From: JBGAPI01 sp044221335 | GTDB taxonomy: Bacteria; Pseudomonadota; Gammaproteobacteria; Xanthomonadales; Ahniellaceae | Assembly: GCA_044221335.1 (NCBI GenBank) | Contig: JBGAPI010000006.1 | Location: forward strand, 62,001 to 126,000 | Reading direction: 5' to 3' | Length of the DNA stretch: 64,000 bases | Shown here: piece by piece, positions 53,288 to 62,570 of the stretch | Numbering within the stretch: position 1 is the first letter of the stretch | Layout: each line of letters begins with the position of its first letter | Made by a program: the position numbers and the translations under genes | The notes under the pieces: model-generated | The model's database searches: none | The model's input: the letters and a program-made list of their open reading frames with translations, nothing else | What the model was told of the DNA's origin: nothing

Positions 53288-54844
53288 TCAGCTGCCGCCC
53301 GGAGTCTTCGGCCGGTAGGGGCTGTCGGTCGACCACGCCGGAGCCGCGTCGGCATCCGCGACCTTCTCCACCAGTGCGAAGTAGAAGCGGTGGAAGTCGG
53401 CCTGCGCCTGGTAGTCGATCGGGGTCGACAGATCGTCCTGCGGCGCGTGGTAGCGGCGCTCGTACCAGTCGCGGTAGCGCGCGCGGGCGACCGCGTCGTC
53501 CGCGTCGAAGCCGAACAGGAAGCTCACCGCAGGCACGCCGACCTGCATGAAGGGCCAGTGGTCGGTGCGGCGCAGCAGGCCGCGCTCGGGCTCCAGGTCC
53601 TCGCGGACCCGGATTCCCATCGGCTCCGCGACCTCGCGCACGGACCGGCCCAGCGTCGAATCGGCGAGCGCCAGCGTGGTCAGGATCTTCAGCGGGTACA
53701 GCGGCCGCAGCTGGTCGAGATTGAGGACGGCGACCGGCCGTGGTGCGGCGGCGGTCGGATGCTGCGCGAGCCAGGTCGAGCCGAGCAGGCCCTTCTCCTC
53801 GCCGGTCACCGCCGCGAACAGCAGCGGGCGTCGGAAACCCTTGCCGCGCCGCTCGTCCGCGAGAGTGAGCAGGGTCGCGACGTAGGCGGCATCGTCGAGT
53901 GCGCCGTTGTAGAGACGGTCGCCGTCGACCTCGGTGCCGTAGCCGTAGCCGTCGAGGTGCGCGATCAGCAGCACCGGTTCGTTCGCCAGCGCGGGATCGG
54001 TGCCGGGCAGCTTCGCAAGCACGTTGGCCGAACGGTAGCTGCGCTCGCGCAGGGCGAGGTGCGCGGTGAAGCGCGCCTTGAAGTCGAACGCTGGCAGCGG
54101 GTCGCCGCGCGCGCCGCGGGCGATCAGGTCTGCGCCGTCCTGTCCGCTCTCACCGGCGAGCCCGGCGAACGCCGCCGCGCCGACGCGGAACAGCGTGATC
54201 GCCTCCGGCCGCACCGGCTTCGCGTCGACGCTCACCGTGCGTGCATAGGCCACCGGCCAGCGCGGCGGTTCGGCGGTGAAGCCCGGATCGTCGACGGAGA
54301 CGACGCCGACCGCCCCGGCCGCGATCGCCGCGGCAATCCGCTCCGACCCGTTGGGCAGGCCCTTGCGGCGCGCACCGAAGCAGGCGACGACGGCGCCGCG
54401 CGCATCGGTCAGGTCGGACGGACGACAGTAGCCGCGGAACGTGAGCGGCGCGTCGAGCTCCGCGGCCAGACCGAAGTCGGGCGCGACCGTGATCTCGTGC
54501 AGGAAGCGCAGCGCGTGCCTGCGGCCGTCGCCGAACGCCACGGCGATCGCGGTGCCGTCCGCGGACGCCTCGATCTCGTGGAGGGCGATCGACTGGAAGT
54601 AGCCACCGTCGTCGCCGGCCGGCGCGAGTCCCGCCTGCCGGAACCGCTCCGCGACCATCGCCGCGGCGCGGTCGTAGCCGGGCGAGCCGGTGTCGCGGCC
54701 CTCCATCGCGTCGCCGGACAGCGCCTCCGTGGTGCGCCACCAGGCGACGGTGCGGGCGTCGCGCGGCCCGGTGCCGCTGGCACAGGCGGCCAGCATCGCC
54801 GATACGGCGATCGCGCCGAGGGACTCCCGGATCGTGTCACTCAT
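53288..54844 (-). CDS. M28-family zinc metallopeptidase, lipoprotein
   Basis: The 518-residue protein has a lipobox (MLAAC, Cys21). A protease-associated-type domain lies in the middle, and an M28 catalytic domain follows with LLIAHLDGYG, LYNGALDDAAY, GEEKGLLGS, LNLDQL and a late RYHAPQDD. These supply the metal ligands and catalytic glutamate of aminopeptidases. The sequence HLDGYG replaces the more usual HxDH; the rest is as expected. It would act at the membrane on peptides reaching the periplasm. The ATG at 54844 opens the lipoprotein signal. Confidence 0.88.
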   Translation of the reverse strand: MSDTIRESLGAIAVSAMLAACASGTGPRDARTVAWWRTTEALSGDAMEGRDTGSPGYDRAAAMVAERFRQAGLAPAGDDGGYFQSIALHEIEASADGTAIAVAFGDGRRHALRFLHEITVAPDFGLAAELDAPLTFRGYCRPSDLTDARGAVVACFGARRKGLPNGSERIAAAIAAGAVGVVSVDDPGFTAEPPRWPVAYARTVSVDAKPVRPEAITLFRVGAAAFAGLAGESGQDGADLIARGARGDPLPAFDFKARFTAHLALRERSYRSANVLAKLPGTDPALANEPVLLIAHLDGYGYGTEVDGDRLYNGALDDAAYVATLLTLADERRGKGFRRPLLFAAVTGEEKGLLGSTWLAQHPTAAAPRPVAVLNLDQLRPLYPLKILTTLALADSTLGRSVREVAEPMGIRVREDLEPERGLLRRTDHWPFMQVGVPAVSFLFGFDADDAVARARYRDWYERRYHAPQDDLSTPIDYQAQADFHRFYFALVEKVADADAAPAWSTDSPYRPKTPGGS

Positions 54845-54928
54845 GCAGGCTCCACTCCCGACCTGGTCAGCGCCACGCCGCTCGGGTGAGCCGTGGCGCC
54901 GTCGAGTGTATTGCCTCGCGCCCGCCGT

Positions 54929-56248
54929 TCAGGGCAGCACGCGCCACTCGTAGCCGATCCGGTAGCGCGCCGCGCGGCTGGCCAGTGGCGCGACCTGCGC
55001 GACCTCGGCGAAGAACGTTTCGCTGACGAAATCCGCGTCGATCGGGGCATGCAGGTCGGCGAGCACCAGGGTGGCGGGGACGAGCTCGAAGGACTCGATC
55101 GCCAGTGCCTTGCGCAGCGCGGCGAACACCGCGTAGACCGCCATCGCCACGAGGCCGGCGATCACCGCCGGCGCCGCCACCGCGGCCAGCGCCTCGGCCA
55201 GCGACATGCCACCGAGGATCGCGGCGGTCAGCGCCACCGAGAAGCCTCCGGCACCCATGCCCAGGGACTCGACCAGGTACTTCTTCAGCTTGTCGTAGAC
55301 CAGGCTCGACAGCGAAGTGCCGCCACTCTCCAGCAGCTTGTCGAGCGCCTTCTCAGCGCCGCCGGGACCGAGGTCACGCTCGAACAGCATCAGCATGACA
55401 TCGAAGCTGCGGAACGGCAGGTCGGTGTCGACGGTCGGAAACGTCACCAGCGGAAACGGCTGCTGGAAATCCCGGCGGACGAAAGTCTCGTTGTCGTCGG
55501 ACTTGCCGCGCAGCTCGCGGCTCGGATGGCGGTCGTCACGCCGGTCGCGGCGGTCCTCGCGGCGCTCGTCGCGGCGGTCGTGACGCTCCTCGCGGCGCTC
55601 GTTGTCGAACTCCGCCCGGTACTTGCCGAGCCGGATCGGCTCGAACTTGCGCACGGCCGACAGGCCGTCGCTGGCGGTGCCCATCACGGCCATCTCGTCG
55701 CGCCCGGGCTCCCGGCTGTCCGCAAGGCACTCGAGGCTGCGCAGGCACAATTGCACCTGCGGCACGCGCTTGGTGGGTCGCGGACCGGTGGACGAACCCC
55801 CGGTACCGTCCTCGCCCGAGCCATGCTGCCGAGCCACGCGACCGCCCGGAGCCGCCCAGCGCCGGACGCGATCGCTGAAGCGCTCGGTGGGGCGGACCCG
55901 GTCGAGCGCACCGACCTGGAGCAACTGGCTTCCGACGTCGTCGCGACTGCGGAAGTCGATCTCCGCGAGACGTCCGAGACGGCCGCGGCGAGCCGTCGCC
56001 GGCTCGTCGAGCGTGGACGCGACGCGAGCGACGACCCGCTGTCGCTCGACCGCCGGCAACTCGCCGAGCCAGGCGGCGAGCCCGACCTCGAGCGCATCGG
56101 CGCGCTCCGGCAGCGTGACGTCGTTCGGCCGGCGCAGATGTCCGGCCGCGCGCTCCAGGGCGAGGTCGATCCAGTCCTGCACGACCCGCTGCACGGCGAT
56201 CGTCGTCGGGTCGTCAGCGGGAAACAGTCCAGCGGGAATCATGCGCAT
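54929..56248 (-). CDS. Unknown protein with charged cluster and hydrophobic C-terminal segment
   Basis: The 439-residue product has no signal peptide. Residues 216-241 are nearly all Arg, Asp and Glu in short ERR/DRR repeats. Residues 331-377 are strongly hydrophobic and glycine/alanine-rich, like a helical pair that could insert in a membrane. Between them are FPLVTFPTVD and FDVMLMLFERDLG, and the end is DADFVSETFFAEV..YRIGYEWRVLP. I recognise no family. The ATG at 56248 follows AGGAG at 7 bp. The neighbour downstream is an M28 lipoprotein on the same strand. Confidence 0.7.
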   Translation of the reverse strand: MRMIPAGLFPADDPTTIAVQRVVQDWIDLALERAAGHLRRPNDVTLPERADALEVGLAAWLGELPAVERQRVVARVASTLDEPATARRGRLGRLAEIDFRSRDDVGSQLLQVGALDRVRPTERFSDRVRRWAAPGGRVARQHGSGEDGTGGSSTGPRPTKRVPQVQLCLRSLECLADSREPGRDEMAVMGTASDGLSAVRKFEPIRLGKYRAEFDNERREERHDRRDERREDRRDRRDDRHPSRELRGKSDDNETFVRRDFQQPFPLVTFPTVDTDLPFRSFDVMLMLFERDLGPGGAEKALDKLLESGGTSLSSLVYDKLKKYLVESLGMGAGGFSVALTAAILGGMSLAEALAAVAAPAVIAGLVAMAVYAVFAALRKALAIESFELVPATLVLADLHAPIDADFVSETFFAEVAQVAPLASRAARYRIGYEWRVLP

Positions 56249-56440
56249 CGGGGTGCTCCTGTGAGGGAGCTTCACCCTAGGGCACGACGGGACGCAGCCG
56301 GGAAACGATCGCCACGCGACCGATGCCGGGGTGGCGGAATGACTTTGGTGGGTCTTCGCCCATGACCGCAGCCGCCGCGGTGTCCGCAGCCCGTCGCGGC
56401 CGCCGTCGTCAGTTCGCGTGCCGCGAGGCCGCGCCCGGAA

Positions 56441-57376
56441 TCAGCGCTCGAAATCGACCGCGACCGTGTTGCCGCCGCTCAGCAGGATGCCGATCCGCTC
56501 GCCCCGCGCCGGCACGTAGCGGCCGCACAGGAGCGCAGCGAACGCGGTCGCCGCACCCGGCTCGGCGACGATCCGCAGCGTCGCCCACAGCGCCTTCTGC
56601 GACGCGCGGATCGCGTCGTCCGGCACCAGCACGACGCGCTCGACGTGGCGACGCGCGACCGGGTAGACGAGATCGCCGATGCGCTTCGGTGCCAGCGAGT
56701 CGGCAGCGATGCCGCCGCTCGGGGCGTCGACCGGGCCGCCGGCGGCGAAGGCATCGTGCAGCGTCGGCGAGAGCTCGGGCTCGACGCCGATCACCCGCGT
56801 GCGGCCGGCGTACCAGGCGGCGACGCCGCCGATCAGCCCGCCGCCGCCGACCGCGACCAGCACGGTGTCGAGCTCGGGCGCCTGAGCCTCCAGCTCCAGC
56901 GCGATGCTGCCGGCACCGAGCATGGTCTCGACCTGATCGAAGGCATGGATCGGCAGCGCCCCGGAGACCGCCTGCCATTCCTGGCTGGCCGCGTAGGCGT
57001 CGGCGTAGCGGTCGCCGCCGACGACGAGGTCGGCGCCGTAGTCGCGGATCCGCTGGATCTTCGCCGGCGAGGAGATGCTCGGCACGTAGATCCGTGCGGG
57101 CAGCCCGCGCTGTCGCGCCGCGTAGGCGACGGCGGCGCCGTGGTTGCCGCCCGAGGCTGCGACGACACCGACCGGCGGCGGCGAACGCAGCAGCAGGTTG
57201 GCAAAGGCGCCTCGAGTCTTGAACGAGCCCGCGTGCTGGGTCATCTCCAGCTTGAAGGTGAGCGGCGTCGCGGCCAGTCCGAAGTCTGCCGCATCGACCG
57301 CGAGCACCGGCGTGCGCCGGATGAACGGTCGGATCGTGGGTTCGGTGGCGGCGATCCCGGCGCGGTCGACGGTCAT
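56441..57376 (-). CDS. PLP-dependent threonine/serine dehydratase-family enzyme
   Basis: This 311-residue protein is a fold-type II pyridoxal-phosphate enzyme. The lysine of GSFKTRGA (Lys53) binds the cofactor, SGGNHG (75-80) and GGGGLIGG (177-184) bind phosphate, and a C-terminal LLSGGNT closes the site. It has no regulatory ACT domain, so it resembles catabolic threonine or serine dehydratases and racemases. The ATG at 57376 gives the full family length. It is divergent from the membrane-protein gene at 57497. Confidence 0.93.
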   Translation of the reverse strand: MTVDRAGIAATEPTIRPFIRRTPVLAVDAADFGLAATPLTFKLEMTQHAGSFKTRGAFANLLLRSPPPVGVVAASGGNHGAAVAYAARQRGLPARIYVPSISSPAKIQRIRDYGADLVVGGDRYADAYAASQEWQAVSGALPIHAFDQVETMLGAGSIALELEAQAPELDTVLVAVGGGGLIGGVAAWYAGRTRVIGVEPELSPTLHDAFAAGGPVDAPSGGIAADSLAPKRIGDLVYPVARRHVERVVLVPDDAIRASQKALWATLRIVAEPGAATAFAALLCGRYVPARGERIGILLSGGNTVAVDFER

Positions 57377-57496
57377 GCGGTCTCTCGTCGTGGTGTCGTT
57401 CGGCGCGCTAGCGTACGCGAAGCCGGCGCTCGCCCGCACGGTCAGCACGGCCCGGGTGCGCGAGAATCGGGACGACCCGACGGAAGGAAGGGACGA

Positions 57497-58132
57497 ATGA
57501 CGGACCGACACGACGGCGACGTCTCCGCGCCGATGCAGGCGCGGCGCGGCTGCGGCGCGATCGCGCTCTCGATCGGCATGACCCTGTTCGCCCTGGCGCT
57601 GCTGCTTCCGGTGCCGGTGATCGTCTACGACTGCGAGTCCGGCGAGACCGGGGCGCGCTGCACGATCAGCGACCGCTATGCCGGCACCTGGTCCCGCAAG
57701 CAGGTCACGGTGACACAGATCCAGAAGGCCGAAGGCGAAACGCACGAGGTCAGTGGCGCGTCACAGCCCAACGGCGGCAGCAGCGCACGGGAGACGCACT
57801 CGTCGCTGACGTTTTCCGGGGCCGGCGATGTCGTGCTCTACCGCTTCGAACAGAGCGGCCTCGTCGGCAGTGATGCCGAGACGATCGCCCGCGAGGTCGG
57901 CACGCTGGCCTCGGGCGTGCGCGAGGAGCGAGTGCTGCGCTGGCAGATGCCCTGGGTCGAGGTCTTGTTCTCGTCGCTGCTGCTGTTGATCGCGGTGCCG
58001 ACGCTGCTCGACGAAGTGCGTCGCCGTTTCACGCCGCTGCGCGGCAGCTCGACGGTGTACTGGCTCGAGTTCGGCGCCGTGGCGGGGCCCTTGGCGGCGG
58101 GGTGGTGGTTGGCGTTGCAGGGGAGCTTCTAG
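57497..58132 (+). CDS. Membrane protein of unknown function
   Basis: The 211-residue product has one hydrophobic helix near residues 22-45 and two near the C-terminus (153-170 and 190-207). The polar loop between them, of about 110 residues, has two cysteines (DCESGETGARC). No family is recognised. A strong AAGGAAGG lies before the ATG at 57497. The gene ends before a perfect palindrome (58182-58201) shared with the convergent gene. Confidence 0.75.
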   Translation: MTDRHDGDVSAPMQARRGCGAIALSIGMTLFALALLLPVPVIVYDCESGETGARCTISDRYAGTWSRKQVTVTQIQKAEGETHEVSGASQPNGGSSARETHSSLTFSGAGDVVLYRFEQSGLVGSDAETIAREVGTLASGVREERVLRWQMPWVEVLFSSLLLLIAVPTLLDEVRRRFTPLRGSSTVYWLEFGAVAGPLAAGWWLALQGSF

Positions 58133-58181
58133 AGCCCCCTCGCACTGCCTTCTCCCCCGCCCGCGAGGCTGAGGGCGGAAT

Positions 58182-58201
58182 GGTCGGCGCATGCGCCGAC
58201 C
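58182..58201. terminator. Perfect 20-bp palindrome between convergent genes
   Basis: GGTCGGCGCATGCGCCGACC is fully self-complementary. It lies 50 bp after the membrane-protein gene and 55 bp from the end of the beta-helix gene. It probably folds as a bidirectional terminator; no T-run follows. Confidence 0.5.
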
Positions 58202-58255
58202 GGCCGAACGCCTGCGCGAGTAGAGCAGGCCGGAACGAGGGCAGGGCGAGGGGAA

Positions 58256-61024
58256 TCATTCGAAGCCGTCCCTGAACAGGCTGTCGAGACCCTGCAGTTC
58301 CACCGCGCCGATGTCGGACTTGTCGCCGGGCGCTGGCGCGTCGTTGACCGTGGGAATGTCGAATGCCCGGCGATAGGCGGTTCCGCGCTGGTCGTGGTTC
58401 GCGACATCGGCATTGCCCTTGTCGAGCGCCGGGCTGGTGTCCGTCGGCAGTCGGGTCGGCACGGAGCCGCCGTTCATTCCGAGCGGACCCAGCAGCGCCG
58501 CGCCGCTGATGTCGCTGGCGAGCGGCGCGACGACGCCGTTGTAGTTGTCGGAGAGGTTGTAGCCGCGCGAGGTCTGCACGGCGGTGCCGCCGCCGGCATC
58601 CGGAACCGCGTTGAAGTTCATCGGCGTGTTGCCGGCGACGATGCTGTTGCGGAGCAACGTCACGCCCTGCCCGGTCGCGCCGAACGACGAGGTGTCGATG
58701 CCGCCGCCATTGTCGCCCTGATTGTCGGCGATGGTGCAGCTCGTCACCTGCATTAGCGCGCGCCCGGTTTCGCCGATGACCTCGATGCCGCCGCCGAAGC
58801 CGGTCGGGCCGGCCTGGTTGCCGCTGATCGTGCTGTGCATCAGCCGAAGCGCGTGCGGTCCGTTGTCCTGGAACAACAGGCCGCCCCCTTCGACCCGCCC
58901 GGTGTTGGCACTGAAGGTGCTGCCGTCGATCACGCCGGAGGCGAAGACCACCGCCACGCCGCCACCGATCGCGGCCTGGTTGCCGGTGACGTGCACGGCC
59001 GAAAGTGCCAGCGGCCCTCCGCTGCGGATGCCACCACCGACATCGTTCGCCACGACCCCGCTGTCGAGCAGGCCGTTGGCGATGGTCAGACCCGAAAACG
59101 CGGCGCGGGTGCTCGCACCGGGGTTGTGGAACACCCTGAAGTGGGTCGCCGATGACGGGCTGCGCCGGACCGTCAGCCGGTCGGCACCGGGACCGTGCAC
59201 CGCGAGATCGCTGGTGATGTCGGGCAGCGCCGTCGCGAGGTCGATGCTCTGTGCGACGTTGAAGGTGGTGTTGTCGAAGAGGATGTCGTCGAGGCCGCTG
59301 CCATTGTTGTTGGCCTGCTGGATCGCGGCGCGCAGGCTGCCGGCCCCGCTGTCGGCCACGGTCGTGACGAACTGGGGCCGCATCTCCACGGCACCGATGT
59401 CACCACCGTCTCCGCCGCTGGCGGCGCCGATTCCGGGAACGTCGAACAGGCGGACGATCCCGCGCTCGTCGAACTGCCCGCCGGAGCTGTGGCCCGCGTC
59501 GATCGCCGGACTGCCGCCGAGCAGCGCCACCGTTGGCAACACGCCGCCGTCCTGCGACAGCGGACCGAGGCGCGGATTGACGTTGACCTGGTCGCCGGTC
59601 GCACCCAGCGCGCCGCTGGCGCCGTCGTCCGTGAGGTTGTAGCCGCGCGAAACGACCGTTGCGCCGCCCCCCTGGATCGTGAAGCTGCCGCCGACATTGT
59701 CGCCGAGAAGGGTGTCCCGCACGGTGGCCGTCGGCGCGCTTCCGTTGGCGGCGATCACCGCGACCGCACCGCCGCCCCCCGCACGATTGCCGGCGATCGT
59801 CGACTGCCGGAGTTCGAGGGTCTTGGCCAGACCCGCCACGTCGCAGTAGAGAGCGACACCTGCGCCGTCCGAGCCGGCGGTGTTGGCCGCGAGGGTCGTG
59901 TTGTCGATCGAGACGTCGGCGTTGATCGCGGCGACGCCACCGCCGAAGGTGGCGGAGCGGTTGTCGTGGATGCTGCTGCCGCTGATCACACCGGCACCGG
60001 CCGCGAGGTAGAGGCCGCCGCCGTAGAAGCCGGGTGCGGTCGTGCAGTTCGACACCTCGACACCGCGCAGGAACAGGTTGCCGTCGCTGACCACGCAGCC
60101 GCCGACGTCGCCGGCCCGACCGTTGCGCAGTGCCAGCGCATTCACGGACAGGCTGCCGTTGCCGGCGACACGGAAGATGCGGCTGCCGTCGTTGCCCGAC
60201 AGCGTCAGGCGATCGGCGCCCGGCCCCTGCACGGTGAGGTTCTTGTTGATCGCGATCTCGCCCGCGGTGAGCGTGATGGTCTGCACCGAATCGAACAGCG
60301 CCGAGAACTTCACCAGGTCGCCGTTGCCGGCCGCCGCCACGGCCTCGCGCAGCGTGCACTCTCCGGCGTTGCAGGTGCCGTCGCCAGGGTCGCCGGTCGA
60401 GTTGACGGTGAAGACCGTCGGCACCGTGAAGGAGAGCGACCAGCCGCCGCTGATGCTGCCACTGGCGATCGGGTCGTCGTCGACCACCCACAGCGCCCAG
60501 ACGCCGTTCGGGTCCTGCAGGTTGAAGGCGGTGAGGTCGGCGGGGCCGTGGTCGAGACTGGTCGACGAGGCGAACGGGAAGTTGTCCGGCGAGCCGAAGG
60601 CGAAGTTGACGGGGCGGTACACCGAGCTACCCGTCACCGGCGCCGACGCCGGCAGCGCGACCGCGGAATTGGCGTCGAAGCCGAAGCTGACGCTGGCGGG
60701 AGCGGAGGAAGCGCCGGCATCGGACATCAGGACGGCGCGCTGCCCCTGCGGTCCGATCAGCAGCAGGTCGACGTCGGCCTCGAAGGCGTGGCTGAAGCCG
60801 TTCAGGGTCACGCGGACGTTGGTCGGCAACGCCGGCGCGACGCCGCTGACGCTGATCGTCGACGGATAGGGCGTGGCCGAGGCGTTGTCGTTGATCGTGA
60901 TCGCAGCGGCGTTGCTGAACGCCACGACGGTCGAGGCCTGCGCGGTCGCCGCGCCGAACGCCCCCAGGATCACCCACGTGCTCACCCAGGCGGTCGTTCG
61001 ATCGAAGCCGTTCAGTACGCGCAT
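58256..61024 (-). CDS. Exported CSLREA-domain beta-helix protein with DGFE C-terminal tag
   Basis: The 922-residue protein has the same plan as the one at 32963-34822. It has a signal peptide, a P-like domain (residues about 40-215; VDLLLIGPQGQRAVLMSDAG, DPNGVWALWVVDDD), a CSLREA-type segment (CTLREAVAAAG) and two stretches of right-handed beta-helix. It ends LDSLFRDGFE. The second helix is a repeat of the first with another TVADSGAGSLRAAIQQA start, so the gene looks internally duplicated. The ATG at 61024 directly precedes the signal. Surface location is likely. Confidence 0.88.
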   Translation of the reverse strand: MRVLNGFDRTTAWVSTWVILGAFGAATAQASTVVAFSNAAAITINDNASATPYPSTISVSGVAPALPTNVRVTLNGFSHAFEADVDLLLIGPQGQRAVLMSDAGASSAPASVSFGFDANSAVALPASAPVTGSSVYRPVNFAFGSPDNFPFASSTSLDHGPADLTAFNLQDPNGVWALWVVDDDPIASGSISGGWSLSFTVPTVFTVNSTGDPGDGTCNAGECTLREAVAAAGNGDLVKFSALFDSVQTITLTAGEIAINKNLTVQGPGADRLTLSGNDGSRIFRVAGNGSLSVNALALRNGRAGDVGGCVVSDGNLFLRGVEVSNCTTAPGFYGGGLYLAAGAGVISGSSIHDNRSATFGGGVAAINADVSIDNTTLAANTAGSDGAGVALYCDVAGLAKTLELRQSTIAGNRAGGGGAVAVIAANGSAPTATVRDTLLGDNVGGSFTIQGGGATVVSRGYNLTDDGASGALGATGDQVNVNPRLGPLSQDGGVLPTVALLGGSPAIDAGHSSGGQFDERGIVRLFDVPGIGAASGGDGGDIGAVEMRPQFVTTVADSGAGSLRAAIQQANNNGSGLDDILFDNTTFNVAQSIDLATALPDITSDLAVHGPGADRLTVRRSPSSATHFRVFHNPGASTRAAFSGLTIANGLLDSGVVANDVGGGIRSGGPLALSAVHVTGNQAAIGGGVAVVFASGVIDGSTFSANTGRVEGGGLLFQDNGPHALRLMHSTISGNQAGPTGFGGGIEVIGETGRALMQVTSCTIADNQGDNGGGIDTSSFGATGQGVTLLRNSIVAGNTPMNFNAVPDAGGGTAVQTSRGYNLSDNYNGVVAPLASDISGAALLGPLGMNGGSVPTRLPTDTSPALDKGNADVANHDQRGTAYRRAFDIPTVNDAPAPGDKSDIGAVELQGLDSLFRDGFE

Positions 61025-61363
61025 GTCCGCCCCCAGCGTCGATGGCCTGGTCGGCTGCGGTGTCGAGGCTCGAGCCACTGCCGGCGTGCGGGCCGATGTT
61101 CGAGCTTATCGCGGTCGTCGCCTCACGAGGTGTGGGCGATGTTTACGCGGTCGGATTCCAGCCCGCCATGGCGAGCGCCGCGAAGCGCGGAGCCGGGAGG
61201 AAGTGGCAGCGGATGCCGGGGGATGTAGAGCGGGGGCCTTCGTGATCGCAGGCGCGCCGAAACAACCGGGCGCCGTCCTCTTCTGCGGACCCGTCACGGC
61301 CGGGATGACGTCCGGTTCGGCATGGCGGCCTTCGAGCCCGTCGCCCGTCCCTTTCCGCAGCAT
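61025..61363. other. Intergenic region upstream of the beta-helix protein
   Basis: No gene, repeat or clear hairpin is visible in these 339 bp. The leftward promoter of the beta-helix gene should lie here, together with the end of the beta-lactamase-family gene's transcript. Confidence 0.45.
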
Positions 61364-62470
61364 TCAGTTCCCGTACGCGGCGACGGGCGGGCTCGAACCC
61401 GGCCCCGGTTTCAAGCGCGCCGCATGCACCCGACGGATCACCTGATAGAGATCCCCGTCGTTGAAGCGGTAGGCGTGCTCGGTGTCGACCCGGTGCACCA
61501 GCACGAGGCCGTGCTTCGGATAGACGCCGAGCATGTGGACGCCGACACCGGTATGGAAGAAGGACGGGCGCGCGTCTCCGGCTTCCGGCACCAGCACATC
61601 CCACAGCATGCCGTAGGCGAGGCCGTAATCGGGCTCGGTGAGCGAGTACGGCTGCGTCGACTGGTCGACCCATTCCGCCGGCACGATCTGCCGGCCCTGC
61701 CAGCGGCCGTGGTCGAGGAACAGCTGGCCGTAGAGCGCGAGATCGTAGGCGCTCATCCGGAAGTGGTAGGCCGGGAAGCGCGAGCGCTCCGGCTCGTACT
61801 GGTACCAGCCGTCGGCGTCGGCATCGTCGATGCGGCCGTCGGCGTCGGCGACGACGATGCGATCGTGCCAGTCGCGCATGCCGAGCGGCTTCGCGATTCG
61901 CGCGTCGAAGTCGTCGTAGATCCGCCGGCCGGTCCGCCACTCGAGCACGCGGCCGGCGACGTTGAAGTCCCAGTTGTTGTAGTAGAAGAAGCTGCCGGGC
62001 GCGTGGCTGCCGCGCGCCGGTCGCGCGGCAATCATGCTCTCGGCCTCCGCGGCCGCCGGGTGGTAGACCCCGGAGCGCGACTTCAGCACGTCGCGCAGGG
62101 TCGCGCGGCGTTCCTCGTCGCTCAGCATCGGCTCGACATCGTCCACTCCGAGCTCGCCGAGCGTCCGATCGAGGTCGACCTGTCCCTGCTCGACCGCGAT
62201 GCCGTACAGCGACGACAGCAGCGCCTTGCGCATCGAGTGCACGGTGAGCTTCCGGTGGATGTCGCCCCACTCGAAGAACACCCTGCCGTCCTGGCTGTCG
62301 GAACCGGCGTGCGCGAGGAAGCCGCGCAGTTCATCGAGGCGTTCGGCCGAGTAGCCGGCTTCGGCGGAAGTGATGCGCGGCAGGTCGTCCGCCGGCGGTC
62401 CGGCAGCATCGGCGTCGCCGACCGCCGAGCACAACACTCCGCAAACTGCGATCACGATCAGCTGTTGCAC
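61364..62470 (-). CDS. Serine hydrolase, class C beta-lactamase family
   Basis: The 368-residue protein has the serine beta-lactamase/penicillin-binding motifs. Ser79-x-x-Lys82 lies in HSMRKALLS, Tyr-Asn-Asn in FYYNNWDFN (164-166), and His306-Thr-Gly stands in place of Lys-Thr-Gly. The signal peptide (1-22) follows a GTG start at 62470; upstream ATGs in the frame lead into non-coding-looking sequence. Family members include esterases, D-peptidases and lactamases. The histidine in the third motif suggests an esterase or peptidase rather than a classic lactamase (inference). Confidence 0.87.
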   Translation of the reverse strand: MQQLIVIAVCGVLCSAVGDADAAGPPADDLPRITSAEAGYSAERLDELRGFLAHAGSDSQDGRVFFEWGDIHRKLTVHSMRKALLSSLYGIAVEQGQVDLDRTLGELGVDDVEPMLSDEERRATLRDVLKSRSGVYHPAAAEAESMIAARPARGSHAPGSFFYYNNWDFNVAGRVLEWRTGRRIYDDFDARIAKPLGMRDWHDRIVVADADGRIDDADADGWYQYEPERSRFPAYHFRMSAYDLALYGQLFLDHGRWQGRQIVPAEWVDQSTQPYSLTEPDYGLAYGMLWDVLVPEAGDARPSFFHTGVGVHMLGVYPKHGLVLVHRVDTEHAYRFNDGDLYQVIRRVHAARLKPGPGSSPPVAAYGN

Positions 62471-62570
62471 GGCAAGCCTCGCTTCCGTAGGCGAATGGAG
62501 GCTATCGCAGCACCACGGCGGAATGGACCGGCCGGACGTCACCCTTCCGACGCGCATCGACCGCTTCGCC

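Noticed and set aside
51576..53318. A 580-residue protein reading through the deacetylase
   Set aside because: After about residue 275 the frame is arginine-rich low-complexity sequence, while another frame encodes an intact deacetylase.
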